From Vitellaria paradoxa (taxonomy: Eukaryota; Streptophyta; Magnoliopsida; Ericales; Sapotaceae), in contig CM034233.1 in assembly GCA_019916065.1 (NCBI GenBank), positions 39,410,862-39,474,861 on the forward strand: a stretch of DNA of 64,000 bases. The letters are read 5' to 3'. Below the pieces are notes generated by a model, which saw nothing but the letters and a program-made list of their open reading frames with translations, was not told the origin of the DNA and ran no database searches. Position 1 is the stretch's first letter. The number at the start of each line of letters is the position of its first letter. This document shows, one piece after another, positions 45,237-57,401 of the stretch. The position numbers and the translations under genes were made by a program.

Positions 45237-47961
45237 TGTCACGCCCTAGATCTCGTGACCCGAGGGGTGAGTGATAAACACACACAATATGCATAAACAT
45301 AACCAATCCCATAATCAGAGCAACACAACATAAGCTAGTGAGCCCAAGACATAAGATAGAATAACATAAGTTTAACCTTGACTATTGTCATGTCACCAAC
45401 CACATACACCATTCCCAAATTACATAACTTAGGCCTTATGGCCATTACAACCAAATTGAAAGAGTTCATAAATGTACAACGTTACAATTCCCAAAAGAAA
45501 TTTAAACTAGATGACCAAGAGCTTTGATAAGCTTGGTAGGGCTCATGCATAACCTCCTAGTCCCAACACATCAACCCACTTGATTGTTATTGCTTGTACC
45601 TGCATCAAAGTCTGTAGGGATGTGAGCACGGGTCCACTTGTGCCCACAAGTCTCAAATAAACATATATGATATGTATTCCACACATGCAAGTATTTTATG
45701 ATGTATCTAGTTACCACCTATACTCTAAAATCAAAATCATTCATGGACATCACCAAGTAAGACTATATGCCTTTATACACAACAATATTGTAAAAAGAAA
45801 TTCAATTCCAACCAATACTTAATCTCTAGATTCTCATTCTTAAGTCTCAAATCACATCTCAATTCACTTTTTAATGTTTAATCAAAGTTAACCACACAAC
45901 CATATTTACAATACCTATTGACACTTAATGACATCACAATGGGGCATCCAATTCCAAACAATTTTCATTATTGAATTTCCTAACATTACATCTAGTCACA
46001 TTCCCAACCACATTATCACAAATTCAACATTTAATCATGTATTCACATCCATATTATCACATTCCAACAATCCATCACACAACCATAGTCACACAATTCA
46101 TCGGGGGTTGGGTGTATACACAACACCGTCTTTTATGGGTCTAGACCCAACGGAAACGGCAAACCAAACACCATCGTTTAGGATCACAATCCAAGGTCAC
46201 GGGTAACCAATACACTCACAATGTTGTGGGCTACTAACCCACTGGTATTGACACCAAACCCTGCGCAGGTTCCGAGACTCTCAACCCGAGGGTAATCTCA
46301 AGCCCTTCCTGTTTACCACACCCCACCACGGCCCCCGTCACACAAACAATCATTCATCATATCATATCTCACCATTCACAAGTCCACATTCAACATCATA
46401 TACTTTTCCACAACACAAATCCACATTCTGGTTCATTCCAGGATTCATTACATAACAACATTTATTAAGCATCATTAAACATTTAACATCTTTCAATGTT
46501 ATGAACATGAGCTCCCTTTTGCCAAATCACAAGTTCATACACTTTAACATTTAGTTTACATTAAGGTATAGTCACAATTCAATTTGTTTAAGACCCTTGT
46601 CTCAAAGTAGGCTTCCAATTCATTTCATTCATGGTAGCAAGCATTCTCCTTTACAAGCTTAATCCCATAGGTTTAAGATAATCAACCCTTAATCACTTTT
46701 AAGAGCTCATTTCCATTTTAAAATCTATGCAATTAATCAAATAAAAGTTCTACACACAAACATTTAACCAACCACTTCATAATCCTAAGGTAGGAAGTCA
46801 AGTTAAGAAAAATTAGGAAAGGTGTTCTGGTCTCTGTGGGCGCCCCTCCAAAAGTTCATTGGCGCCCCTGAGGGGTCATGGGCGCCCCACATAAGAGCAT
46901 GGGCACCCCTCAAGGGCCATGGGCGCCCCACCAAAACCCATGGGGCGCCCCTCTGTTGCCCAAAAGGTCACTTTGCTCTGGTTCAAGCTTTAAGCCATGT
47001 TTTTAGGTTCCAAACTTTGCCCAATCCAATATCTAACCTAATACCTTATTTTATTGAGTTGTCTAGGACCTAGAAGACTCCAAAAAGTCCATCAAAACAA
47101 ATTTTAATCCATTCATTTCTTCAATATAAAAATCTAGCTCCAACCTATACATATATATACACACAACCATTCATCCACACAAACTCCACTTCCAAGATTT
47201 TCAAATCTTAAATAAATTTTATAGAAGTGTTTACTAGCTCAAATACATCTCATATATGCTAAAATGAGACTAGAAATCCCTACCTTGAGTGGTAAAAAGA
47301 TAGATCAAAATGAAGGTGTCTTGAGCTTCCAAACCCTCAAACTTTGATGGCTCCAATCTTCTCCCTCCTTGATCAAAACTAAAAATGAATAGCATAGGAA
47401 GGTTCCTTAAGGTCCTAATTTCAATCTTGTAAAAGGAATTTGAATGCCATGAAGGTTTGGAAGACCTACCTTTGAAATCCTCTACCGGTGGTCTTCTTCT
47501 TCTCCTTTGTTCTTCTCACCCGATTCTCTCTCTTTCAAGACATTTCTCTCTCTCTCTCTTTCATCAAATCAATCTAAAATATATATATAACAATATTTTT
47601 AATCCCCAAACAGTAATCCTCAGGTCTCCCCTCACCCCTAGCTAGTATAGGTGCCTATAGGGTTAAGTCTCGGCCTTCCAACCAGAGAACACCCTTCTGC
47701 TGATTTTCTGTATAAGTGGGGCGCCCATCATGGATCATGGGCGCCCATCCTAGACTCATGGGCGCCCCTCCTTTACCTTGGGCGCCCCTCTGCATGCCCC
47801 CGAGTCAAAATGTTGACTTTTGAGCTATTTTGCCCAATTCTTCCAAAATTCACACCCTTAAGTCATCTTTAATGACTAAACTTACTTAATTAACATACTA
47901 ACATGCCCAAAACATGTTAAAACCATCAAATTATATTAACATGAAAATTCGGGGTATTACA
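45237..47961 (-). repeat. Element F 3' LTR (left copy)
   Basis: Plus strand TGTCACGCCC...GGGGTATTACA, 2725 bp. Nearly identical to 53868-56610. Carries the reversed GGGCGCCC boxes at 46846-46956 and 47717-47800 and a CT run near 47547-47560. Confidence 0.92.
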
Positions 47962-47976
47962 TTCTCCCCCCCTTTA
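47962..47976 (-). other. Element F polypurine tract
   Basis: Minus strand TAAAGGGGGGGAGAA directly before the LTR start TGTAATACCCC. Confidence 0.85.
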
Positions 47977-48012
47977 AAAAAATTTTGCCCTCAAAATTTA
48001 GTACACAACATA

Positions 48013-49760
48013 ACCTTAAGAAAACAAATGTGGATAACGTTCCCACATCTCGAGCTCACGTTCCCAAGTTGATTCTTCCACTCCATGATGTTTCCATAAC
48101 ACTCGAACCAAAGGAATTGTTTTACCCTTTAGCACTTGGTCTCGAGCATCCAAAATCTGAACCGGTTGCACTTCATATTTCACATCTGACTCTATTTCCA
48201 ACTCAGTCCAATTCAGCACATGAGTAGGGTCTGGAATGTACTTACGTGACATAGAGACATGAAAGACTTTGTGCACTCTAGACATTTGGGGTGGCAATGC
48301 CAACCGGTGAGCAACCTCTCTAACTCTTGCTATTATTTCAAACGGGCCAATGTATCTAGGAGACAATTTCCCTTGCTTGCTAAATTTGTACTGTCCCTTC
48401 CATGGCGACACTTTTAGAAATACGTGATCTCCCACCTGAAACTCCAAGGGTCTCCTTCTTTGATCTGCATAACTCTTCTGGCGACTACGTGCTGTCTCCA
48501 GTCTTTGCCTAATTACCTTGATCTTCTCATTAGTTTCCTGAACTAATTCTGGCCCAATCATGGCCACTTCTCCAACTTAGGTCCAACACACCAGTGATCT
48601 ACATGGTCTTCCATACAGTGCCTCAAATGGTGCCATTTCAATGCTAGCTTGGTAACTGTTATTATAAGCAAACTCCACTAGTGGCAAATGATCCTCCCAA
48701 CTACCTTTGAAGTCCAACACACAAGCTCGAAGCATGTCTTCTAAAGTCTGAATTGTTCGTTCCGACTGTCCATCAGTTTGGGGATGATAAGCCATACTAA
48801 AACACAACTCTGCCCACATGGCTGCTTGAAAACTCTGCCAAAATCGAGAAACGAAATGGGAGTCCTGGTCTGAGACAATAGACACTGGCGTCCCATACAA
48901 CCTCACAATTTCTCGAATGTATAATTGGGCCAAAGAGTCCATTGAATCCGTCATTCACATTGGCAAGAAATGAGCCAACTTGGTCAACTAATCAACAATC
49001 ACCCATATGGCATCACAACCTCTTTTTGTCTTTGGCAACCCTGATACAAAATCCGTGGTCACATTTTCCCATTTCCACTTAGATATTGGCAAAGGCTGTA
49101 ACAATCCAGCCGGTCTTTGATGCTCTGCCTTCACCTGCTGACAAGTAAGACATTTGCTAATGAACTCCGCCACATCCTTCTTCATTCCTGCCTAATAAAA
49201 CTGTCTCTTTAAGTCGTGATACATTTTTGTACTCCCCGGATGCACTGCTAGCCTGGAATGATGAAAATCCCTCAAGACTTCCTCTCTAACAGAGAAGGGC
49301 ACAAAGATTCTCCCTTGGTATTTGACCACTCCATCATCACCCACTGCCCAGCCCGGAATATCCACCTGATCCTTTATTTTATTACAAACATCATTAGCTT
49401 CCTCATCTAACTTCTGAGCCTCAATTACTCTATTGATTAAGGCTGGTTGGGTGACAACAGCATACAACATCCCTTGTTCCTCTCCCTCTTTAAGTTCCAA
49501 TTCAAACTCATTCAATGTCCCCATCATTTCCCATTCTTTAACTACTATACAAGCCATGGTTCTTCTACTTTTCCTGCTTAAGGCATCTGCAACTACATTG
49601 GCTTTGCCTGGATGATAATGCAATTCAAAGTCATAGTCCTCCATATATTCCATCCACCGCCGTTGCCTCAAATTTAGGTCCTTTTGAGTAAAAATGTACT
49701 TCAAACTTTTGTGGTCCGAGAATACTTCAAATTTCTCACCATATAAGTAATGTCTCCAAC
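48013..49760 (-). pseudogene. Element F integrase with chromodomain-like end
   Basis: One frame on the minus strand from RNase H onward. HHCC domain ([27 protein letters not shown]), core [42 protein letters not shown], then QVGDHVFLKVSPWKGQYKF and the end KTIPLVRVLWKHHGVE...ESTWERELEMWERYPHLFS. Interrupted by stops at 49189-49191 (W to TAG), 48985-48987 (L to TAG) and 48574-48576 (Q to TAA). Otherwise complete. Confidence 0.92.
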
Positions 49761-50226
49761 TCTTTAGGGCAAAAATGACTGCTGCCAGCTCCAAATCATG
49801 CACCGGATAATTCTTTTCATGATTCTTCAACTGTCTTAACCCATAAGCTACCACTCGCCCATTCTGTATAAGAACACACCCAAGTCCTTCCTGTGACGCA
49901 TCACAATACACCAAGTAACCGGTTCCCCTCTCTGGGATAACCAACACTGGTGCAGTAGTCAATCTTCTTTTTATCTCTTGAAATGATCTTTCACATACAT
50001 CACTCCATTCAAATTTGATCCCCTTCTGGGTTAATCTTGTTAGTGGGGCAGCTAATCTAGAAAAATCTGAGACAAACCTTCCGTAGTATCCTGCTAACCC
50101 AAGGAAACTGCGGATCTCAAATACAGACTTCGGTTGAGACCATTCCAAGACAGCTTCAATTTTGGATAGGTCCACTGCTACTCCTTCCTCTGAGACCACA
50201 TGTCCTAGAAATTTAACCTTTCTAAG
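49761..50226 (-). pseudogene. Element F RNase H
   Basis: Same frame: [53 protein letters not shown] (catalytic Asp kept), [19 protein letters not shown]. Its boundary with integrase, near 49560-49760, includes [20 protein letters not shown] and [13 protein letters not shown] stop at 50224-50226 (W to TAG) separates it from RT. Confidence 0.9.
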
Positions 50227-51040
50227 CTAGAACTCACATTTGCTCAGCTTGGCATATAACTGATGATCTTTCAACCTTTGTAGTACAAGCCTCAAATGTT
50301 GTTCATGTTCCTCTTCTGACTTAGAATATACCAAGACATCATCTATGAACACCACCACAAACTCATCCAAGTAATCTTTAAAGACTCGATTCATTAAGTC
50401 CATAAAGACTGCCGGCGAATTTGTCAAACCAAAAGGCATAACTAGAAACTCATAATGACCATACCGAGTCCTGAATGCCGTCTTTGGAATGTCTTTTTTC
50501 CTTATCCTCACTTGATGGTACCTGGATCATAGATCAATCTTTGAAAACACCATTGATCCCTACAACTGATCAAACAAATCATCGATTCTTGGCAATGGGT
50601 ATCTATTCTTAATGGTCACCCTGTTCAATTTCCTGTAATCAATACACATTCTCAAAGTCTCATTTTTCTTAGCTGCAAATAATGCCAGTGCACCCCAAGG
50701 TGAAGTGCTTGGCCGGATGAATCCCTTGGCCAACAATTCCTCCACCTGTGTCTTCAATTCTGCTAACTCTGCCGGTGCCAACCTATAGGGTGGAATGGAG
50801 ATAGGTTCGGTGCCCGGAACCAGATCAATGCAAAACTCCACTTCCCTTTCAGGTGGCAACCCAAATATCTCTTCAGGAAACACCTCAGGAAATTCATTCA
50901 CAACTCTAGGCAATTCAACTCTCTGTTCCCCGTTCTCTTCTTCTATAACCATGCAAGTAAACAGACTACACAATTCATATTTTCTCCGACTTTTCAAAAG
51001 TGACGCTTCTCTTGTTTTACACCGGTCTGTAAAGAAGCGA
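50227..51040 (-). pseudogene. Element F reverse transcriptase
   Basis: The minus strand continues the same frame: [52 protein letters not shown], a stop at about 50531 (R to TGA), then [20 protein letters not shown] and the catalytic [15 protein letters not shown]. Compared with E, the W before GALA is intact here. Confidence 0.92.
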
Positions 51041-51414
51041 ATTTGATCCCCCTCTGGCATCGTTAAGGTCACCTTACGCTTATTACAGTCAATCATAGCT
51101 TGGTAGGACATAAGCCAATCCATTCCAAGTATGACATCAAAACCCCTCATTTCCAATACAATTAAGTCAAAAGTTGAGACGAACTCTCGCCCATCAAATA
51201 CATCAGTTACCCTTAGTTCACATCCCTTACACACTTGGGTCAAACAAGAAAATCCCGCTATGGGGGTCTCAACACATAAAAACAATTCCAAGGGGCTAAC
51301 ATCCAATCCCAAGGCATACACAAATGATGCGGCGACAAATGAATAGGATGCTCCCGTGTCTAAGAGTACAATGGCATTTGATGAATAGACATGAAAAGTA
51401 CCTCTTATCACCAT
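51041..51414 (-). pseudogene. Element F aspartic protease
   Basis: Reads [20 protein letters not shown], active site DTGAS intact, then [20 protein letters not shown], joined in frame to RT in one 284-residue open stretch (50560-51414). Confidence 0.9.
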
Positions 51415-51429
51415 AGGCTCAGCTGGCGC

Positions 51430-52834
51430 CTCCTATTGTGCCACTGCAAACACTCTACCTTGTGGTTGAATATTCTGTGGCTGACTAAACCTTTGTCCCG
51501 GCGGGTTCATCCTTGACTGTTGTGATGTTCCAGCTTGCATCATCTTTTGTGGGACACTTCTCTGCTGATACTACTGATGTACTGATTGGGAGGCCGATGG
51601 GCAGGCTCCCTGTAACCATTATTTAGGTTGTGTCATCCTTCTTCTTACACCCTGCTGACTCTGAGGGCAAAACTTCTGAATATGCCCTGTCTTCCCACAC
51701 CCATAACACACTATCTCATCTCTAACCTGTCCGCTTCTCATCTGCCTTATGGATTCATTTTATCCTCTAGCCTTGGGCATTCAGTGCTCTTATGCCCCGG
51801 TTGCTTGCAATTAAAACATATAATCAACCTTTGAGAAGTGATTTCAAATTTCCTTGATGGTCTAGGTGTTGTACTCTCCTGGTAGGATAATTGCATCTAT
51901 GAAGTGGATGAGTTACCCTTAGCTCTTTTTCTGCTAACTCCTTCTAGTTGAGTCCCCATGGTCTTGCCTCCTCGACTTTCATAGAAAACTTTGGTCTTAT
52001 TCAAGTCCCTTTCCACTGTCATGGCCCGATTTACCAAAGACTCATAATCCTCTATCCCCAACATCACCATTTTGTTCCTCAGAGTTGGTCTCAATCCCCT
52101 CTCAAACCTCCTGTATTTCAAATGAGTAGTGGAGACCAACTTAGGCGCATACTTTGATAGGTCTGAGAATTTCCTCTCATACTCTAACACTAACATTGTC
52201 CCTTGTATCAATCCAGCAAATTCCTCCCTCTTAGCATCCCTTAAAGATTGAGGGAAAAAGTGATCCCTGAACTTCTCCTTGAACCTTTCCCAAGTGAGAT
52301 ATGTTGATCCTCTTGTGTCCTTTAAACTAGACCACCAGGCTGACGCCCTTCCCACCAATTGAAAAACTGTCAGCATGATGCTAGTAGATGGATCAGTAAT
52401 TTCCATTGCTACTAATATCTTCTCACACTCCTCCAAGAACTACTCTGCCACATCTGTGTCAGCCACACCATCATAAGTTGGAGGCTTCATTCTCCTGAAT
52501 TTCTCCAAAGTAGTTAGGCCTGCTTGCACTTGTGTTTGGGGTCCAACTCGAGCCCCTCCTGCTATTGCGGCCATAGCTGCCGCCAATTGCTATAATACTG
52601 CTCCAGCATCCATAGTTGCTGGTTGTTGAGCCTCTGGTGTCCTAGACTGTACCTCTTCCTCTCCTAGGTCATCCCGTTGTGCAATAGGTGGTGCCTCAGC
52701 CACTGCACTTTGATGTGTTTCCTGTTCTTGCTGAATAGGAGAATGTTCTCTCCCTCTACCCCTACCTCGGCCATTACCTCAGTCATTACCTCGCCTCGGT
52801 CTCGGCCTCTAACTCCCATCGCACGCGGCGGCAT
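51430..52834 (-). pseudogene. Element F gag
   Basis: Met at 52834 (MPPRAMGVRGRDRG). A frame break near 52790, then the gag domain (KPPTYDGVADTDVAE, a CAG-to-TAG stop near 52438, then 51897-52436 with SIMLTVFQLVGRASAWWSSL and KEKFRDHFFPQSLRDAK). Further on, two zinc knuckles in other frames: CFNCKQPGHKSTEC (about 51775-51816) and CYGCGKTGHIQKFC (about 51664-51706), both intact. Confidence 0.88.
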
Positions 52835-53141
52835 TATATCTAAAGTATATCAAAGCACAAAATAACAATATTAGATCGACATCTAAGCTTATGATAGAGC
52901 ATAACTTCATATCATAATAACAATACAACAGTTTAATACATTTATAAAGGTTCAACATAACAACAACTTCTTACTTCCATTAGTACTACCACAGAAGTTC
53001 CAACATTACAAGTTCCCAAGTTACTTTACTGACTGAAATTAAAAGAGTTCATAACATAGCATAAGTCCTTAGACTATCAACCATTCCGATTACCACTTAG
53101 GGAATTGCCTTTCCAAAATTTTCCCTTTACATTCTTACATC
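52835..53141 (-). other. Non-coding gap between gag and the extra ORF in element F
   Basis: About 300 bases, homologous to 38205-38517 in E. No gene seen. Confidence 0.5.
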
Positions 53142-53738
53142 TCAATTCCTATGATACGGGCAAGAGCTACGAGAGTGCCGCCTCCTACCACAATAAGTAC
53201 AGCACTTGATACATTGCTGAGGGCACCGGTAGCGTATCCATCCATGCCTACGGCAACCAGCGCACACTCCTCGCAGACGATCTTCCTCACTATTAGAGCT
53301 TCCATCCATCTCCCCAACATTAGTGCTAACCTCATGTGGATTAACATTCTGACTGTTTGGGTTGGGTTCTATCACCACGTCTGGGGTCATGGTTAGATTT
53401 GCTGAAAGAGTAGGTACAATCACAGTCACATTCTGTACTAGCCTCACCGAGTAAGCAGACTAGTACTGAACAGGTATCTGATAAGGCATCACACTCTGAT
53501 ATGGATAAGGTGTTGGATATGGAACTGGGTATGGCATCCCATAGTAGGATACCATTTGATGACCTAAAGTTGTTGGCACCCTGCTTATCCCTTCTATACT
53601 CCCTATCACATTCTGGGGTTGGGCCTCAGTTAAACCCTCAGTTGCCACTTGGGTAAAGATGTCATCACTAGGCCATACTATCTCTTCCTCCACTGATGGG
53701 GCCTTAGTACCACTACTCTCCCCTTTCTCAAATCCCAT
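53142..53738 (-). pseudogene. Extra ORF upstream of gag in element F (zinc-knuckle protein)
   Basis: One frame of 199 codons from MGFEKGESSGTKAPSVEEE (53738) to a stop at 53142, interrupted only by one CAG-to-TAG change at about 53457-53462. Layout: acidic N terminus, Tyr/Pro-rich MPYPVPYPTPYPYQSV, then SNSEEDRLRGVCAGCRRHGW and the Cys-rich end with CAGCRRHGWIRYRC (Trp in place of the knuckle His) and CTYCGRRRHSRSSC (perfect CX2CX4HX4C). Same order and place as in E. Not part of gag. Function not known to me. Confidence 0.7.
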
Positions 53739-53852
53739 CTAAATATTTAAACAGGACAAGTTAGATTCCAAGATAAAAATTTAATCCTATCACATTCAAG
53801 CATGAAATATGAGATGCAAGACTTTCCATGTCCTTAGGTATTCCGACCTAGT

Positions 53853-53866
53853 GCTCTGATACCAAC
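53853..53866 (-). other. Element F primer binding site (initiator Met tRNA)
   Basis: Minus strand TTGGTATCAGAGC two bases inside the 5' LTR, a perfect match to the usual Met-tRNA site. Confidence 0.9.
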
Positions 53867-53867
53867 C

Positions 53868-56610
53868 TGTCTCGCCCTGGATATCGTGACCCAAGGGGTG
53901 AGTGATAAACACACACAATATGTCTAAACATAACCAATCCCATAATCAGAGCAACACAACATAAGCTAGTGAGCCTAAGACATAAGATAGAATAAAATAA
54001 GTTTAACCTTGACTATTGCCATGTCACCAACCACATACACCACTCCCAAATTACATAACTTAGGCCTTATGGCCATTACAACCAAATTGAAAGAGTTCAT
54101 AAATGTACAACGTTACAATTCCCAAAAGAAATTTAAACTAGATGACCAAGAGCTTTGATAAGCTTGGTAGGGCTTATGCATAACCTTCTAGTCCCAACAC
54201 ATCAACCCACTTGATTGTTATTGCTTGTACCTGCATCAAAGTCTGTAGGGATGTGAGCACGGGTCCACTTGTGCCCACAAGTCTCAAATAAACATATATG
54301 ATATGTATTCCACACATGCAAGTATTTTATGATGTATCTAGTTACCACCTATACTCTAAAATCAAAATCATTCATTGACATCACCAATTTAGACTATGTG
54401 CCTTTTACACAACAATATTGTAAAAAGAAATTCAATTCCAACCAATACTTAATCTCTAGATTCTCATTCTTAAGTCTCAAATCACATTTCAATTCGCTTT
54501 TTAATGTTTAATCAAAGTTGACCATACAACCATATTTACAATACCTATTGACACTTAATGACATCACAATGTGGCATCCAATTCCAAACAATTTTCATTA
54601 TTGAATTTCCTAACATTACATCTAGTCACATTCCCAATCACATTATCACAAATTTAACATTTAATCATGTATTCACATCCATATTATCACATTCCAACAA
54701 TCCATCACACAACCATAGTCACACAAATCATCGGGGGTTGGGTGTATACACAACACCGTCTTTTATGGGTCCAAACCCAACGGAAACGGAAAACCAAACA
54801 CCATCGTTTTGGATCACAATCCAAGGTCACGGGTAACCCGTACACTCACAATGTTGTGGGCTACTAACCCACTGGCATTGACACCAAACCCTGCGCAGGT
54901 TCCGGGACTCTCAACCCGAGGGTAATCTCAAACCCTTCCTGTTTACCACACCCCACCACGGTCCCCGTCACACAAACAATCATTCATCATATCATATCTC
55001 ACCATTCACAAGTCCACATTCAACATCATATACTTTTCCACAACACAAATCCACATTCTGGTTCATTCTAGGATTCATTACATAACAACATTTATTAAGC
55101 ATCATTAAACATTTAACATCTTTCAATGTTATGAACATAAGCTCCCTTTTGCCAAATCACAAGTTCATACACTTTAACATTTAGTTTACATTAAGGTATA
55201 TTCACAATTCAATTTGTATAAGACCCTTGTCTCAAAGTAGGCTTCCAATTCATTTCATTCATGGTAGCAAGCATTCTCCTTTACAAGCTTAATCCCATAG
55301 GTTTAAGATAATCAACCCTTAATCACTTTTAAGAGCTCATTTCCATTTTAAAATCTATGCAATTAATCAAATAAAAGTTCTACACACAAACATGTTACCA
55401 ACCCCTTCATAATCCTAAGGTAGGAAGTCAAGTTAAGAAAAATCAGGAAAGGTGTTCTGGTCTCTGTGGGCGCCCCTCCAAAAGTTCATGGGCGCCCCTG
55501 AGGGGTCATGGGCACCCCACATAAGAGCATGGGCGCCCCTCAAAGGCCATGTGCACCCCACCAAAACCCATGGGCGCCCCTCTGTTGCCCAGAAGGTCAC
55601 TTTGCTCCGATTCAAGCTTTAAGCCATGTTTTTAGGTTCCAAACTTTGCCCAATCCAATATCTAACCTAATACCTTATTTTCTTGAGTTGTCTAGGACCT
55701 AGAAGACTCCAAAAAGTCCATCAAAACAAATTTTAATCCATTCATTTCTTCAATATAAAAATCTAGCTCCAACCTATACATATATATACACACAACCATT
55801 CATCCACACAAACTCCACTTCCAAGGTTTTCAAATCTTAAATAAATTTTATAGAAGTGTTTACTAGCTCAAATACATCTCATATATGCTAAAATGAGACT
55901 AGAAATCCCTACCTTGAGTGGTAAAAAGATAGATCAAAATGAAGGTGTCTTGAGCTTCCAAACCCTCAAACTTTGATGGCTCCAATCTTCTCCCTCCTTG
56001 ATCAAAACTAAAAATGAATAACATAGGAAGGTTCCTTGAGGTCCTAATTTCAATCTTGTAAAAGGAATTTGAATTCCATGAAGTTTTGGAAGACCTACCT
56101 TTGAAATCCTCTACCGGTGGTCTTCTTCTTCTCCTTTGCTCTTCTCACCCGATTCTCTCTCTTTCAAGCCATTTCTCTCTCTCTCTCTTGCATCAAATCA
56201 ATCTAAAATATATATATAACAATATTTTTAATCCCCAAACAGTAATCCTCAGGTCTCCCCTCACCCCTAGCTAGTATAGGTGCCTATAGGGTTAAGTCTT
56301 GACCTTCCAACCAGAGAACACCCTTCTACTGATTTTCTGTACAAGTAGGGCACCCATCATGGACCATGGGCGCCCATCCTAGAGTCATGGGCACCTCTCC
56401 TCTACCTTGGGCGCCCCTCTTTTACCTTGGGCGCCCTTCTGCATGCCCCTGATTCAAAATGTTAACTTTTGAGCTATTTTGCCCAATTCTTCCAAAATTC
56501 ACACCCCGAAGTCATCTTTAATGACTAAACTTACTTAATTAACATACTAACATGCCCAAAACATGTTAAAACCATCAAATTATATTAACATGAAAATTCG
56601 GGGTATTACA
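53868..56610 (-). repeat. Element F 5' LTR (right copy)
   Basis: Plus strand TGTCTCGCCCTGG...GGGGTATTACA, 2743 bp. The main length difference from the 3' LTR is an extra GGGCGCCCCTCTTTTACCTT-like unit near 56410-56430, i.e. one more repeat of the palindrome array. Confidence 0.92.
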
Positions 56611-56615
56611 GTATT
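56611..56615. repeat. Target-site duplication of element F, right copy (GTATT)
   Basis: Exact match to 45232-45236. Confidence 0.9.
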
Positions 56616-57380
56616 GGCCCATAAAAGATGATAGTGCGTATGCACCCAACCCCCGATGACTTGTTTGGTTATGGTTGTGTAATGTGATGATGAATGGATG
56701 ATGATGTAAATATGGTTATTTGATGGAATGATATTGAATGATGAAATAGTGTTGAAATGTGAATAGAATCGAAGTTTGTATTGCAAAACTTAAACATTAA
56801 TCGAAATTGAAATCTTAAACTTGAAATTGTTGCTTGAGTATATGTTTTCACCTAGTTTGGTCGATGGATATGATTATGTAATGTTATGAATATAGACAAT
56901 GTTAAAATGGATAACCTTATTTGGATGCATTGCATGGTTAGATTACATACCATATATGTTTTCTTGAGATTTTGTGGGCACAAGTGGACCCGTGCTTACA
57001 TCCCTACAAACTTTGATGCAGGTATAGGCAATATCAACCAAGTGGGCTAAGGGTTTTGGATTAGGCGGTTATGCATGAGCCCTACCAAGCTTAGCAAAAC
57101 TCTTGGTCATCTAGTTTAAAATTCTTTTGGGAATTGTAACGTTGTACATTTATAAACTCCTTCGATTTGGTTGTAATGGCCATAAGGCCATGGTTATGCG
57201 ATTTGGGGAATGGTGTATGTAGTTAGTGATTTGGCAACAGTCATGTTTTAACTCATGTTATTTTATGTCTTGGGCTCACTAGCTTACGTTGTGTTGCTCT
57301 GATCATGGGATTGGTTATGTTAGTGCATGTTGTGTGTGTTTATCACTCAACCCTACGGTCACGAGATCCGGGACGTGACA
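56616..57380 (+). repeat. Element E 3' LTR, second part
   Basis: Matches ~36723-37490 of the 5' LTR; ends GGGACGTGACA at 57380, followed by the CTTTG duplication. Confidence 0.9.
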
Positions 57381-57385
57381 CTTTG
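57381..57385. repeat. Target-site duplication of element E, right copy (CTTTG)
   Basis: Exact match to 34873-34877. Confidence 0.9.
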
Positions 57386-57401
57386 TAAGACCAGGTACAT
57401 C

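Larger units (their letters stand above)
45237..56610 (-). mobile_element. Element F: second Tekay-like chromovirus, inside element E's LTR
   Basis: Minus strand, 11.4 kb, TSD GTATT. Two ~2.73 kb LTRs that differ only at scattered positions and one short expansion, an intact Met-tRNA primer site, the extra upstream ORF, gag, and pol. Same family as E but a different subgroup (LTRs of E and F clearly diverge). Pol stays in one frame, broken only by about five single-codon stops, so it is the youngest element here, though still inactive. Confidence 0.92.
34878..57380 (+). mobile_element. Element E: Tekay/Del-like chromovirus, with element F in its 3' LTR
   Basis: Plus strand. Long 2.6 kb LTRs, Met-tRNA primer site, an extra ORF upstream of gag, gag, protease, RT, RNase H, integrase and a chromodomain-like C terminus. 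Its 3' LTR is interrupted at 45236 by element F and resumes at 56616. TSD CTTTG is perfect. Without F it is about 11.1 kb. LTR length, [11 protein letters not shown] in RT, and the chromodomain fit the Tekay (Del) clade. All ORFs are broken. Confidence 0.9.

Noticed and set aside
45928..46206. 92-codon frame seen twice (also 54558-54836)
   Set aside because: Duplicated only because it lies in the two LTRs of element F; His/Thr/Asn-rich text without coding features.
57327..57401. Upstream extension of the acidic ORF into element E's LTR
   Set aside because: The first 75 bases belong to the E LTR and the target duplication, so the native start of D's frame is taken at 57402.
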